A DNA stretch of 64,000 nucleotides from Pantanalinema sp. Its GTDB lineage: Bacteria; Cyanobacteriota; Sericytochromatia; S15B-MN24; UBA4093. The number at the start of each line of letters is the position of its first letter. Position 1 is the first letter of the stretch. The stretch lies in NCBI GenBank assembly GCA_036704125.1, contig DATNQI010000098.1, positions 1 to 64,000 on the forward strand, read 5' to 3'. A program made the position numbers and the translations under genes. This document shows positions 51,765 through 63,309 of this stretch, one piece after another. The notes beneath the pieces are model-generated. The model had not been told where the DNA came from and ran no database searches. It was given only the letters and a program-made list of their open reading frames with translations.

Positions 51765-53948
51765 TTAGACCGCGGGCAGGTAGCGGCGCTGCTGGGCCAG
51801 CTCCCGCAGGGCCGAGAGGACCTGCGGATGCTTGTTGCCGATGCTCCGGATGTCCTGGGGCGACAGCTTGAGCAGGGTGCAGGGCTCGAGGGTGCGCACC
51901 GTGGCCGAGCGCTTCGGCGTGAAGCCGCCCGCGACCCCCTCGCCGAAGAGGTCGTTCTCGCGCAGCACCGGCGCCTCGGCCAGGTCCGGGTTCTCGACCC
52001 GCAGGCTCCCGCTCACGACCAGGTAGCACGCGTCGTCGTCGGCGGAGCCCGCCCGGATCACCACCTGCTCGGGCCCCATCTGCACCTGCTGGAGGCGAAG
52101 GGAGAAGGCGTTGAGGGTGTAGGCGTCCAGCCCCGAGAAGACCGCGCTGCGCGCCATGGCCCGGCGGTTCTCCCACAGGCGGCGCAGGCGATCGCTCAAG
52201 AGCTCGCGGCCCTCGCCTGCGGCCAGGGCGTCCTCGCCCGCGAGCATGGCCCGGAAGGTCCCCCCCGGGATCGCGAGCAGCCGGCCCGGCGTGGTGGCGA
52301 GCACCGTGGCGGCACGCTTGCCGGCCGCGTCGAGCAGGGCCTGCTCGCCGAAGAAGTCGCCCGCGCGCAGCTGCGCGACGGTGGCGCCGTTCATCAGGAC
52401 GTCGAAGAAGCCGTGGGTGACCAGGTAGAAGCAGCCGTCCTCGGCCGCGCTCCCCTGCTTGATGACGACCTCGCCGGCGGCGCTCTCGCGCATGCTGGCT
52501 TCCGAGGCGAAGCGCTCCGTCCACGCGCCGGGGTCGCTCAGGTGCCAGGAATCGAGGGTGCGGCCGATCTTTCCGGCGTTACGAGCGGCCGCGCCGAGGT
52601 TTCCCAGTTCGAACAGCTGCAGGGGCTGCGCCAGTTCGAAGCGCTCCTCGTACTGCGAGGGCAGGGTGTGGCGGTGCGCCAGCACCAGGTTGTCGTGGTC
52701 CTCCAGGTGAAGGAAGTCCTCGATGTAGCCGTGGATGGTGGCCTCGCCCGCGTCCACGATCACCTTCCGGCCCCTCAGGAGGGCCTCGAGCGACGCGAAG
52801 CGCGCCTCGTCGATGACGCCCTTCTGCCGCATGTCGATGAGCTGGCGGCGGCCCGCCGTGTCGCTGGTGATGACCAGCTCCTCGCCCGCGACCGCGACGG
52901 TGACCCCGACGCAGGGCACCGAGTGGCAGGCGTCGTGGAAGTCGAGGCGGGCGCCGTCGAGGAAGAGGGGCGTGCCGGGGACGACCTCGCGGAAGCGGAA
53001 GAAGCTCGTCACCGCGCCCTCGTCGATGTCGAGGATGGCCGCGAGCTTGATCGAGAGGCAGGCCCAGACCTCGCGGGTGGTGAAGAGATCGATGGGCTCG
53101 TTCGCGCGGGCGAAGGCCATCAGGTCCCCGGTGTGGTCGTCGTGGATGTGCGAGATGAAGATGCCCCGGATCTGCTCGACCCCCACCCCGAAGCGCTCCA
53201 GGGTGCGGTGGACGTAGGGCGAGCAATCGATGAGGTAGTGGGCGCCGTCGAGGGTCATCAGGTAGCTGGTGCTGGGGGCCACGTGCTGGAAGGCGCCCGC
53301 CGCCCCCAGGATGCGCACCGAGAAGGGCTCCGAGGAGGCGAGCTCCGACACCTCGGGGATGGTCCAGGCCGGCCCCTGCAGGGCGACGTCGGAGAGGTCC
53401 ACCACGACCTCCTCGCCGTTCTCGCGCACCGCGTAGCGCTGGGCGCCCAGGCGCTCGATCACCGTGTCGCCGAACGACGCCAGGCCCGAGGCGTCCCAGG
53501 CGCGCGAGTCGAGGAAGCGATCGGTCGGGATGATCGCCCCGCTCCTGTCCTTCAGGGCGAAGTAGTCGCACTCGCGCTTGAGCATGGCCGCGCGAACGGG
53601 GTCCAGCTCGCGCGAGAGCACCTCGGGGGTCATGCCCAGCAGCGAGATGTCCATGAGCCGCGAAGCGCGCAAGACCTGGCTCTCGGTGCCCACGAAGGCC
53701 AGGGGCTCCTTGACCGACAGGGTCTCGAAGTCGAAGTTGCGGTTGAAGAAGACGTGGCCGAAGAAAAGGAACTCGGGCACCATCTGGGGCAGGCGATCGC
53801 GCAGGACGGCGTCGGTGAAGACGACCACGTTCGGCCAGGCGAGCCCGGCACGCATGAGGTGCTGGTGGATCTCGGGAAACGTGCCCAGGAGGATCCGATG
53901 CGATTGGGTCGCGACGTAGGCGGCGCCAGGGAATCGAACGACATGCAT
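51765..53948 (-). CDS. Metallo-beta-lactamase-fold protein with two cyclic-nucleotide-binding domains
   Basis: This 727-residue protein has an unusual layout. Residues 1-205 are unrecognised. About 210-450 is a metallo-beta-lactamase hydrolase with the metal motif SHIHDDHTGD (H267, H269, D271, H272), further ligands near HDACHS, SDTAG and a histidine in LAHRH. Two cNMP-binding folds follow at about 490-590 (AGDFFGEQALLD) and 610-720 (ENDLFGEGVAGG, then ATVRTLEPCTLLKLS). It may be a phosphodiesterase-like hydrolase gated by cyclic nucleotide. No export signal was seen. Confidence 0.82.
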   Translation of the reverse strand: MHVVRFPGAAYVATQSHRILLGTFPEIHQHLMRAGLAWPNVVVFTDAVLRDRLPQMVPEFLFFGHVFFNRNFDFETLSVKEPLAFVGTESQVLRASRLMDISLLGMTPEVLSRELDPVRAAMLKRECDYFALKDRSGAIIPTDRFLDSRAWDASGLASFGDTVIERLGAQRYAVRENGEEVVVDLSDVALQGPAWTIPEVSELASSEPFSVRILGAAGAFQHVAPSTSYLMTLDGAHYLIDCSPYVHRTLERFGVGVEQIRGIFISHIHDDHTGDLMAFARANEPIDLFTTREVWACLSIKLAAILDIDEGAVTSFFRFREVVPGTPLFLDGARLDFHDACHSVPCVGVTVAVAGEELVITSDTAGRRQLIDMRQKGVIDEARFASLEALLRGRKVIVDAGEATIHGYIEDFLHLEDHDNLVLAHRHTLPSQYEERFELAQPLQLFELGNLGAAARNAGKIGRTLDSWHLSDPGAWTERFASEASMRESAAGEVVIKQGSAAEDGCFYLVTHGFFDVLMNGATVAQLRAGDFFGEQALLDAAGKRAATVLATTPGRLLAIPGGTFRAMLAGEDALAAGEGRELLSDRLRRLWENRRAMARSAVFSGLDAYTLNAFSLRLQQVQMGPEQVVIRAGSADDDACYLVVSGSLRVENPDLAEAPVLRENDLFGEGVAGGFTPKRSATVRTLEPCTLLKLSPQDIRSIGNKHPQVLSALRELAQQRRYLPAV

Positions 53949-54036
53949 GGGGCGGGGGCTCCTTTCCCGAGACTATTCTACCCAGCTTGGCTGAAAGAAT
54001 GCCAAGAGTCGTTCACGTGTCGGTGAGCGGCGCGCT

Positions 54037-56337
54037 TCAAGCATCCGCCAGGTGCAGGAGGAGCACGTCGCCTCCCATCATGTGCCCCGAGAGGTGAGCG
54101 TCCCAGGTGGCCTTCGAGCCAAGGTACGAGAACTGCTGGGTGATGCGATCCGCCTGATAGCCCTCGGGCAGGCTCATGGTGAAGTCCCGGGCCTCGCCGC
54201 GGTTGATCAGCGCCAGGAGCGTGCCCTCGGGGGTCCTGCGCAGGACGGGCTCCAGGCCCAAGAGGGGCCGGGTCAGGGGCTTCACGCCGAGCTGCACCAG
54301 GAGGCTCGAGACGAAGCTGACCACCGACTGCTTGCGCGCCGGATCGTCCAGGTAGTAGCCGGGGCTGTCCAGGATGGGGCCGAGCAGGGTGCCCACGAAG
54401 GCGGAGGTGCCGGCGCCCACCGGCGCCATGTAGCCGACCGGGGCCTTCATGTAGTTGAGGAGCTCGGTGCCTCCCGGCGGCACCGTCACGTAGCTCACCA
54501 TCCGCGCGCACCAGACCTTGCCGCCGTAGAGGCTGTCGGTGAGCCACACCCCGGCGCGGGTCGCGTGCTTGATCATGCCCATGACCGGCTGCAGCTTCTC
54601 GAGGGTGAAGCGCACGATCGGGTGGGCGATCTTGTGGCGATCGCGCAGGTGGAACCAGGTCAGGTCGCCCACGGTGCCGGTGACGACCGCGAGGGCCCGG
54701 GGCCGCCAGGTGCGCTTGAGGCGGCCGGGGAAGAGCCGGTGGTCGCCCTCGACGAAGGGGGTGCCCAGGGTCACGAGCGAACCGCCGGCCTCCACGTACG
54801 CCTCGAGCTTCGAGACGAGCTCGGGAGCGAGGTGCCCCGTGCAGTTGAAGAACAGCACCTTGCAGGCGGAAAGCTCCGAGGGGGTCGCCGTGTCGAGCTC
54901 CAGCACCCGGGGCTGGTAGCCGCCCTCGACCAGGGCTCCGTACAGCCCGGCGTTCGCCGGGAAGTGGGTGACCCCCCGGTCGATGGCGTCGTCCAGGTTC
55001 TCCCGGGCGACCTTCACCGGGTCGCAGGTGTACTGGAGGATGTCGTGGGTGGCGTCCTGGTAGTAGAGGATTCCCACCGGCGAGGAGACCTCCTCGCTGT
55101 CGGCCAAGAGCCTTCCCCAGTCCTTGCGGAACTGCCCCAGGGCCTCGACCACCGCCATGCGCTCCGAGCGCTCCCCCTTGTGATTGAAGGGCGAGCGGTA
55201 GAGGTACTTGGAGCCGTCCGGGTCCTGGCCCTCGTGGAGGGGGTAGAGGATGTTGCACTGGCTGCCGCGCAGGTAGGAGGCCATCATCTTCTGGAGGGTG
55301 GCGATGACGGGCACCTTGACGCCCACGTCCATCCAGCCGGCGCCGATCTCGGGGGCCATCAGGGGGCCGCCCCGCAGCATGGCCCGGTACATCTTGGGCA
55401 CGAAGCTGATGGCGTACGGCTGGTCCAGGGGCGTCGAGACCCGGATGAACTTGGGATAGAGGTCGAAGCCCACCGGCGCGACCCGGTTCTTCTTGGCGAA
55501 GTGGTTGGGCCAGCTCGGGAACCACACGTCGTTGAGGTAGAAGTGGGTGTCGATCCCGAGCTCCTGCCAGAAGCCCTTGAGGGTGCCGAGGTAGCCGACC
55601 ACCGTGTCCTCGACGTAGCGCGCCAGGTCCACGAGCTGGGAGCGGGTCGTGGGGGCCGAGGAGGGCGGGACGAGGTGCTCGAAGTCGACGTGCTTGGTGC
55701 CCCAGGCCTCGTTGAGGGCCTGGATGTCGGCGTAGCGCCCGGCGAGGTACTGCCGCAGCTGGCGGACCGACTCGGGGTTGAGGTCGGTCAGGTAGGGGCC
55801 CGCGCCGTACTGGGGCATGCCCGTCTCGTTGTCGAGCTGGAGGGCCACGATCTCGCCGGCTGCGATCATGGGCGCGAGCAAGGGAGCGAGGGCATCGAAC
55901 CAGCGCCGGGTCAGCTCGAGGAAGCGGGGGTGGTTGAGGAAGACCTCCGGATGGTCGGGGAGCAGGGGCGGGCGCATGAGGGTCTCGGGGTAGCGCTCGC
56001 GCAGCCAGAAGGGGATCCCGAAGCCCTGGTACTCGGCGTAGATGTAGGGGCCGGGCTTGATGATGACCGGCAGCTCCAGCCGGCGGCACAGGTAGAGGAA
56101 GCCGCGCAGGTCGCGCTCGGGGGCGGTGCGGCCGTCGAAGTCGAACTCGCCCTCGCGCACCTCGTGCCAGATCCAGGGCACGTAGGCGGAGATCAGGTTG
56201 ACGCCCGCCTCCTTGAAGGAGGTGAGCAGGCCTTCCCACTGATCCCGCTGGATGCGAAAATACTGGAACTCGCCGCCGAACACCAGATCGGCCCGGTCGT
56301 CGATGAGGATCTGGTGGGAGCTGATGCGCATGGTCAA
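54037..56337 (-). CDS. GH35-family beta-galactosidase-like glycosidase
   Basis: This 766-residue protein has a GH35-type TIM barrel: FGGEFQYFRIQRDQWEGLLT, AGVNLISAYVPWIWHEVREG, PVIIKPGPYIYAEYQGFGIP and the catalytic acid in IVALQLDNETGMPQYG. Later domains are beta-rich and less typical. No signal peptide is evident, so it may act on imported oligosaccharides. TTG at 56337 has a GGAGG eight bases upstream. The ATG at 56331 is the alternative. It is a lone minus-strand gene; a sugar kinase lies 4.5 kb away. Confidence 0.83.
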   Translation of the reverse strand: MTMRISSHQILIDDRADLVFGGEFQYFRIQRDQWEGLLTSFKEAGVNLISAYVPWIWHEVREGEFDFDGRTAPERDLRGFLYLCRRLELPVIIKPGPYIYAEYQGFGIPFWLRERYPETLMRPPLLPDHPEVFLNHPRFLELTRRWFDALAPLLAPMIAAGEIVALQLDNETGMPQYGAGPYLTDLNPESVRQLRQYLAGRYADIQALNEAWGTKHVDFEHLVPPSSAPTTRSQLVDLARYVEDTVVGYLGTLKGFWQELGIDTHFYLNDVWFPSWPNHFAKKNRVAPVGFDLYPKFIRVSTPLDQPYAISFVPKMYRAMLRGGPLMAPEIGAGWMDVGVKVPVIATLQKMMASYLRGSQCNILYPLHEGQDPDGSKYLYRSPFNHKGERSERMAVVEALGQFRKDWGRLLADSEEVSSPVGILYYQDATHDILQYTCDPVKVARENLDDAIDRGVTHFPANAGLYGALVEGGYQPRVLELDTATPSELSACKVLFFNCTGHLAPELVSKLEAYVEAGGSLVTLGTPFVEGDHRLFPGRLKRTWRPRALAVVTGTVGDLTWFHLRDRHKIAHPIVRFTLEKLQPVMGMIKHATRAGVWLTDSLYGGKVWCARMVSYVTVPPGGTELLNYMKAPVGYMAPVGAGTSAFVGTLLGPILDSPGYYLDDPARKQSVVSFVSSLLVQLGVKPLTRPLLGLEPVLRRTPEGTLLALINRGEARDFTMSLPEGYQADRITQQFSYLGSKATWDAHLSGHMMGGDVLLLHLADA

Positions 56338-56441
56338 AGGGAAAACCTCCTCGTGGTCGCTCGTCCATTATAAGGCGGTGAGCGAGATCCCCGCCATGAT
56401 GCCCCGCACGCGAGCGCCGGCGCGGTGATCCCGATCCACTT

Positions 56442-56470
56442 TTGACAAACCGCCGCGCAGGGTGATACAA
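56442..56470 (+). promoter_or_regulatory. Sigma-70 promoter of the hrcA heat-shock operon
   Basis: TTGACA (56442-56447) and ATACAA (56465-56470) are 17 bases apart, directly before the CIRCE operator, so transcription would start at or inside it. Confidence 0.75.
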
Positions 56471-56476
56471 AAGGTG

Positions 56477-56503
56477 TTAGCACTCGGCTGCGTCGAGTGC
56501 TAA
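56477..56503. promoter_or_regulatory. CIRCE operator
   Basis: TTAGCACTC (56477-56485), nine bases, and GAGTGCTAA (56495-56503) match the CIRCE consensus exactly. HrcA bound here represses the hrcA-grpE-dnaK-dnaJ operon until heat shock titrates it through GroE. Confidence 0.97.
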
Positions 56504-56560
56504 CAACCGAGCTAAAACCTCGGCCGGTCCCCGATCCGATCCCAGAAATCTCAGGGCGCG

Positions 56561-57631
56561 ATGTTTGGAAACGACTTTCGGCTGACACCGAGAAAGCAGC
56601 ATATCCTGCGCGCGGTGATCCGCGACTACATCCAGACCGCCGAGCCGGTCGGCTCCCGCACGCTCTCCAGGAAGTACGATCTGGGCCTCTCGCCGGCGAC
56701 CATCCGCAATGAGCTGTCCGATCTCGAGGAGGAGGGCCTGCTGCGCCAGCCCCACGCCTCTTCCGGGCGGGTGCCCTCGGATCACGGCTACCGCGTCTTC
56801 GTCGACAACCTGATGGAGCCTGGCGCCCTGAGCCTCGAGCAGCGCGAGCAGCTGGCGCGCACCCCCCTGCGCGCCCAGGAGCTCCCCGAGCTCATGCTGC
56901 AGACGGCCAAGCTGACGGCGGTGCTCGCGGGCTGCACGGCGATCGTGCGCGCCCCGCGCCAGGCCGACAGCCGCATCAAGTTCATCCAGCTGATGCCCGT
57001 GGCCGAGCAGGACGTGCTGCTCATCATGCTCACCGACCGGGGGCAGGTCTCGAACCAGCTCATCCGCTTGCCCGAGCCCCTCTCGACCGAGGAGCTCATG
57101 GTCGTCGCCAACTTCCTCAACGAGCAGCTGCGCGATCGAGCGCTGGACCAGCTCACCCAGGACGCGCTGTCCGAGGTTAGCGGCAAGCTCTCGGCCTATC
57201 ACGCGGTGCTCTCGGCCCTGTGGGACCGCATCCCCCGCAGCAAGCCGAGCGAGCGCCTCTACCTCAGCCACCAGTCGTATCTCGCCCAGCAGCCGGAGTT
57301 CGGCGAGATGGGCAAGGTGGGCCATCTGCTGACCCTGCTCGAGCAGGACCGGGTCATGCTCGAGCTCATGGACGCGCTCGCCTCGGGCGCTCGCGACAAG
57401 GCGAGCGTCGCCATCGGCTCCGAGAACCCGCTCACCGACTTCCGGGAGTGCTCGGTGGTCACGGCCCCCTACCGCCTCGGCGAGCAGGTGCTCGGCGAGG
57501 TGGCGGTGATCGGACCGACCCGGATGCACTACGCGACGGCGATCGCCGCCGTCGAGGCCATGGCCGAGCGCCTCAGCTCGGCCCTCACCGACCTCTACGG
57601 CCTGGAGCCGCCGTCTGGCCCTCGCCCTTAG
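56561..57631 (+). CDS. hrcA: Heat-inducible transcription repressor HrcA
   Basis: This 356-residue repressor has an N-terminal winged helix (LTPRKQHILRAVIRDYIQTA, EPVGSRTLSRKYDLGLSPAT, IRNELSDLEEEGLLRQPHAS) and a C-terminal dimerisation part. It binds the CIRCE element 57 bases upstream, so it represses its own operon. The ATG at 56561 has only a weak AGGGCG site. The length is normal for HrcA. Confidence 0.97.
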   Translation: MFGNDFRLTPRKQHILRAVIRDYIQTAEPVGSRTLSRKYDLGLSPATIRNELSDLEEEGLLRQPHASSGRVPSDHGYRVFVDNLMEPGALSLEQREQLARTPLRAQELPELMLQTAKLTAVLAGCTAIVRAPRQADSRIKFIQLMPVAEQDVLLIMLTDRGQVSNQLIRLPEPLSTEELMVVANFLNEQLRDRALDQLTQDALSEVSGKLSAYHAVLSALWDRIPRSKPSERLYLSHQSYLAQQPEFGEMGKVGHLLTLLEQDRVMLELMDALASGARDKASVAIGSENPLTDFRECSVVTAPYRLGEQVLGEVAVIGPTRMHYATAIAAVEAMAERLSSALTDLYGLEPPSGPRP

Positions 57632-57670
57632 CCTGGCTCCAGCAGCTCATACCACACTAGGAGGGATATT

Positions 57671-58238
57671 TTGGCAGAAGAAGAACTCAAGGAGGCGACT
57701 TTGGTCGAGCCCGGTCCCGACGCCGACGCGCGGGACCAGCGCATCGCGGAGCTGGAGGGCCAGTTCAAGCGGCTGGCGGCGGACTTCGAGAACTACCGCC
57801 GGCGCCAGACCCAGGAGCGCGAGGAGCTGGTCAAGTTCGCCGCTTCCCGCGTCTTCGAGAACCTCTTGCCGGTCGTCGACAACCTCGAGCGCGCCATCGC
57901 GAGCTCCAAGAAGGCCACCGACGTCCAGCAGGTGATCACCGGCGTCGAGCTGATCCAGCGCCAGATGATGGACTTTTTCGCCAAGTCGGGGGTCGTGCCC
58001 ATGGAGGCCCAGGGCGCTGCCTTCGACCCCAACCTGCACGAGGCGATCGCCCAGTTCGCGACGACCGAGGCCCCCGACCAGACGGTGCTCGCCGAGGTCC
58101 AGAAGGGCTACTACCTCAACGGGAAGGTCCTGCGCCACGCCATGGTGCAGGTCGCCAGCAACCCCAGCGCCGCACTCAACACCGAACCAAAGACCGAGGT
58201 GGCAGCTAACGCCGCCGAATCGCATAAGGAGGACAACC

Positions 58239-58246
<8 letters not shown>
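57671..58246 (+). CDS. grpE: Nucleotide exchange factor GrpE
   Basis: This 191-residue cofactor frees ADP from DnaK. A long N-terminal coiled coil ([40 protein letters not shown]) leads to the beta domain with [20 protein letters not shown] and [17 protein letters not shown]. The start is TTG at 57671 after AGGAGGGA. It overlaps dnaK by eight bases. Confidence 0.95.
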
Positions 58247-60137
<1,891 letters not shown>

Positions 60138-60150
60138 TCCTTCCATCCCC

Positions 60151-60179
60151 GCGAGGGGCCGGATCGCCCGGCCCCTCGC
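60151..60179 (+). terminator. Hairpin between dnaK and dnaJ
   Basis: GCGAGGGGCCGG and CCGGCCCCTCGC pair perfectly over a short loop. No T-run follows, so it may slow or attenuate transcription into dnaJ or stabilise the dnaK message, giving more DnaK than DnaJ. Confidence 0.6.
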
Positions 60180-60198
60180 CTAGTCCCAAGTTGAGGCC

Positions 60199-61353
60199 AT
60201 GAGCACCAAACGCGATTACTACGAGGTCCTCGGCGTCGCCAAGAACGCCTCGGACGACGAGCTCAAGAAGAGCTACCGCAAGCTGGCGCGCCAGTACCAC
60301 CCGGACGTCAACAAGGACCCCGGGGCCGAGGACCGCTTCAAGGAGGTCACCGAGGCCTACGAGGTCCTCTCGGACGCCCAGAAGCGCCAGCGCTACGACC
60401 AGTTCGGCCACGCCGCCTCGCAGGGGGGCTTCGGCGGGGGCGCTCCCGGCTTCGAGGGCTTCGAGGGGTTCGGCGGCTTCGGCGATATCTTCGAGGCCTT
60501 CTTCGGGGGCGGGGCGGGCCAAGGCCCCGGTTCGCGCCGGCGCCGCGGCCCCGAGCGGGGCGCCGACCTGCGCTTCGACCTGGAGTTTCCGTTCCGCGAC
60601 GCGGTCTTCGGAAGCGAGCAGACCATCGACATCTACCACCTCGAGAAGTGCGACGACTGCACGGGCTCGGGAGCCAAGGCGGGCAGTTCGGTCTCGACCT
60701 GCGGCCTTTGCCAGGGCACCGGCCAGATCACCCAGACCCAGCGCACCATCTTCGGCCAGTTCTCCCAGGTGGCGCCCTGCCCCAAGTGCGGCGGCGAGGG
60801 CAAGGTCATCGAGACCCCCTGCCCCACCTGCAAGGGCGCCGGCCGCAACAAGAAGGCCAAGAAGCTCTCGGTCAAGGTGCCGGCGGGCGTCGACACGGGT
60901 GCGCGCCTGCGGGTGACCGGTGAGGGCGACGTGGGCCCCAAGGGGGGACCCGCGGGCGACCTCTACATCGTCCTGCACGTGCAGGAGGACGAGCGCTTCG
61001 AGCGCCAGGACACCGAGCTCTTCTACACCGAGGCCATCACCTTCCCGCAGGCGGCGCTGGGCGACGAGGTCCAGGTGCCCACCCTGGAGGGGACCGAGAC
61101 CATCAAGATCCCGGCGGGCACCCAGCACGGCACCACCTTCGTGCTCAAGGGCCAGGGCGTGCCGCTCCTGGGCGACCCCAAGGGCCGCCGCGGCGACCTG
61201 CACGTGGAGGTCAAGATCGCGGTGCCGACCAAGCTCTCCGAGGAGGAGGCCGACCTCCTGCGGCGCTTCGACGAGCTCGCCAAGAAGAAGGCCGAGCACC
61301 ACGGCGTCAACTGGATGGACATGCTCAAGAGTGCCCTGGGCGGCAAGCACTAG
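60199..61353 (+). CDS. dnaJ: Chaperone protein DnaJ (Hsp40)
   Basis: This 384-residue co-chaperone has the J domain with HPDVN in [16 protein letters not shown], a glycine/phenylalanine region ([20 protein letters not shown]) and four zinc-binding repeats ([32 protein letters not shown]). The substrate-binding beta domains follow. It stimulates DnaK ATPase. All four zinc repeats and the HPD motif are present, so it is a full type I DnaJ. Confidence 0.97.
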   Translation: MSTKRDYYEVLGVAKNASDDELKKSYRKLARQYHPDVNKDPGAEDRFKEVTEAYEVLSDAQKRQRYDQFGHAASQGGFGGGAPGFEGFEGFGGFGDIFEAFFGGGAGQGPGSRRRRGPERGADLRFDLEFPFRDAVFGSEQTIDIYHLEKCDDCTGSGAKAGSSVSTCGLCQGTGQITQTQRTIFGQFSQVAPCPKCGGEGKVIETPCPTCKGAGRNKKAKKLSVKVPAGVDTGARLRVTGEGDVGPKGGPAGDLYIVLHVQEDERFERQDTELFYTEAITFPQAALGDEVQVPTLEGTETIKIPAGTQHGTTFVLKGQGVPLLGDPKGRRGDLHVEVKIAVPTKLSEEEADLLRRFDELAKKKAEHHGVNWMDMLKSALGGKH

Positions 61354-61359
61354 CCCAAA

Positions 61360-61437
61360 GAGCATCTAACAAAACCAGGCATGTTTCGGCCTATGGCCGC
61401 CGTGGGCGGCTAGAAGGAACAGTCTTGTTAGGCGCTC
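61360..61437 (+). repeat. attC-like imperfect palindrome, copy C
   Basis: This 78-bp element is inverted relative to copies A and B. The boxes are ATCTAAC (61364-61370) and GTTAGGC (61427-61433). The outer stem extends to GAGC/GCTC, and the inner stem is GCCGCC/GGCGGC. It shares ACCAGGCATGTTTCG with the reverse complement of copy A. It lies in the convergent gap between dnaJ and the small minus-strand gene, just before a T-run terminator, so its function here need not be termination. Confidence 0.7.
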
Positions 61438-61443
61438 TAAGCG

Positions 61444-61467
61444 AAAGCCCCCCGAAAGGGGGGCTTT
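61444..61467. terminator. Rho-independent terminator after dnaJ
   Basis: AAAGCCCCCC and GGGGGGCTTT pair over GAAA, followed on the plus strand by TTCTTCTT. It ends the heat-shock transcript and can also serve the convergent minus-strand gene. Confidence 0.88.
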
Positions 61468-61475
61468 TCTTCTTG

Positions 61476-61664
61476 CTACAGGCCCTTGTCCAGGCGCTTG
61501 AGGCGCTGCTCCTCGACCATCTTGAGAGCCTGGTAGGTGAGGTAGTCGTTGTAGTCGGGATCGCCCGGGTTGGGGACGTGATCCCGGAACCGGTCCTCCA
61601 GCGCGTTCTTTTGGAGGATCTGGGTGGCCTTGATCGGGTTGTGCGGGCGCTGTTCGTCTGACAT
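61476..61664 (-). CDS. Small acidic-basic protein of unknown function
   Basis: This 62-residue protein reads SDEQRPHNPIKATQILQKNA and then a second half with DPDYNDYLTYQALKMVEEQR. No family was recognised. It ends just before the shared terminator. The ATG at 61664 follows TCCGGAGAATGTC on this strand, giving a CCGGAGA ribosome-binding site. Codon use agrees with real coding sequence, but the short length keeps confidence moderate. Confidence 0.55.
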   Translation of the reverse strand: MSDEQRPHNPIKATQILQKNALEDRFRDHVPNPGDPDYNDYLTYQALKMVEEQRLKRLDKGL

Positions 61665-61839
61665 GACATTCTCCGGAAGAGACAGGGGAGCTGGCTAGGG
61701 TTTTTGTACCCAGCGGGGGCCCCCCTCTCACGATCCCTTTATGCCCCCGGGATCCGCTTGCTGTGCCCCCCCGTGGGGGGTAGAATAGGCGGTTACACCC
61801 TATGAAGGGTTACGCCCCGTCGCAAGAAAGAGCAGGCCC

Positions 61840-63309
61840 ATGCTACGCGTGTACAACGATCGGACCCACCGGCTGGAGGCCTTCAACCCCCAGCACGCGC
61901 CGGACGTGACCATGTACGTCTGCGGTCCGACGGTCTACAACTTCATCCACCTGGGCAACCTGCGCTGCTTCATCGCCTGGGACGTGGTGCGCCGCTACCT
62001 CGAGCACGCCGGCTACCGGGTCAAGCACGCCCAGAACTTCACCGACGTGGACGACAAGATCATCCGCGACGCGGCGATCGCGGGCGAGCCCTGGGACGCC
62101 TTCGCCGAGCGCTTCATCCGCGAGTTCTTCGTCGACGCCGACGCCTTCAACATCCGGCGCGCCCACGTCTACCCCAAGGCCACCGAGCACATCCAGGACA
62201 TGGTCGATCACATCGAGGGCCTGATCGCGAAGGGCAACGCCTACGCGGTGGACGGCGACGTGTACTTCGCCGTCGACACCTTCGAGACCTACGGCTGCCT
62301 CTCGGGCCGCTCCCTGGAGCAGATGCAGGCGGGCGCGCGCGTCGAGGTGGACGAGCGCAAGCGCAACCCCATGGACTTCGCCCTCTGGAAGGCCGCCAAG
62401 CCCGGCGAGCCGGCCTGGAACAGCCCCTGGGGCCCGGGCCGGCCCGGCTGGCACATCGAGTGCTCGGCCATGGTCCGCAAGCACCTGGGCGACACCATCG
62501 ACCTGCACACCGGCGGGCTGGACCTCACCTTCCCCCACCACGAGAACGAGATCGCCCAGAGCGAGGCCCTCACGGGCCACACCTTCGCCCGCTACTGGCT
62601 CCACAACGGCTTCTTGACCATCGACGCCGAGAAGATGTCCAAGAGCCTGGGCAACTTCGCCACCGCCCGCGACGTGCAGGCCGCCTACGACCCGCAGGAC
62701 GTGCGCTTCTTCATGCTCGGCACCCACTACCGCCAGGAGCTCGACTTCTCCGACGCGGCCATCCGGGCGGCGGGGACGGGCCTCTCGCGCCTGCGCAAGA
62801 CCCTCTCGCGCCACAAGGATCGCCTGGTCGCCCCCACCGAGGCGGTGACGGCCCTCCAGGAGCACCTCACCGAGGCCTTCCGCTCGGCCATGGACGAGGA
62901 CTTCAACACCTCGCGGGCCCTGGCCGTCCTCTTCGAGGGGGCCAAGGCCATCGGCGAGCTCAAGGGCACCGACGAGGCGGCCGCGGGCCACGCGGTGAAG
63001 ACCCTCTTCGACCTCTCGGACGACGTGCTCGGTATCGACCTCTCGGCCCTGCCCGCCGAGAGGCGGGACCTCTCGGATCTCGCGGACGCCCTCTCGGCCC
63101 TGGCCGCCGAGTTCGGCGTGGAAGGAGAGACCCTCGAGCAGCGGCTCGAGGCCCTCATCGCGCGCCGGGCCTCGGCCAAGGCCGCCAAGGAGTGGGCCGT
63201 GGCCGACGGCATCCGCAACCGTCTCAAGGACCTGGGCGTCACCCTGATGGATCGCCCGGGCGGCGAGACCGCCTGGGAGCGCGCCGAGGCCCTGGGTGTC
63301 GGGGGGTAG
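61840..63309 (+). CDS. cysS: Cysteinyl-tRNA synthetase
   Basis: This 489-residue class I synthetase has the zinc cysteine C28 in YVCGPTVYNF, the HIGH-like box FIHLGN (H37-N40), WHIECSAM, LTFPHHENEIAQSEAL and the KMSKS loop EKMSKSLGN. It charges tRNA-Cys. The ATG at 61840 aligns with family starts. TAGAAT at 61781-61786 may be its -10. It overlaps mrnC by 14 bases. Confidence 0.97.
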   Translation: MLRVYNDRTHRLEAFNPQHAPDVTMYVCGPTVYNFIHLGNLRCFIAWDVVRRYLEHAGYRVKHAQNFTDVDDKIIRDAAIAGEPWDAFAERFIREFFVDADAFNIRRAHVYPKATEHIQDMVDHIEGLIAKGNAYAVDGDVYFAVDTFETYGCLSGRSLEQMQAGARVEVDERKRNPMDFALWKAAKPGEPAWNSPWGPGRPGWHIECSAMVRKHLGDTIDLHTGGLDLTFPHHENEIAQSEALTGHTFARYWLHNGFLTIDAEKMSKSLGNFATARDVQAAYDPQDVRFFMLGTHYRQELDFSDAAIRAAGTGLSRLRKTLSRHKDRLVAPTEAVTALQEHLTEAFRSAMDEDFNTSRALAVLFEGAKAIGELKGTDEAAAGHAVKTLFDLSDDVLGIDLSALPAERRDLSDLADALSALAAEFGVEGETLEQRLEALIARRASAKAAKEWAVADGIRNRLKDLGVTLMDRPGGETAWERAEALGVGG

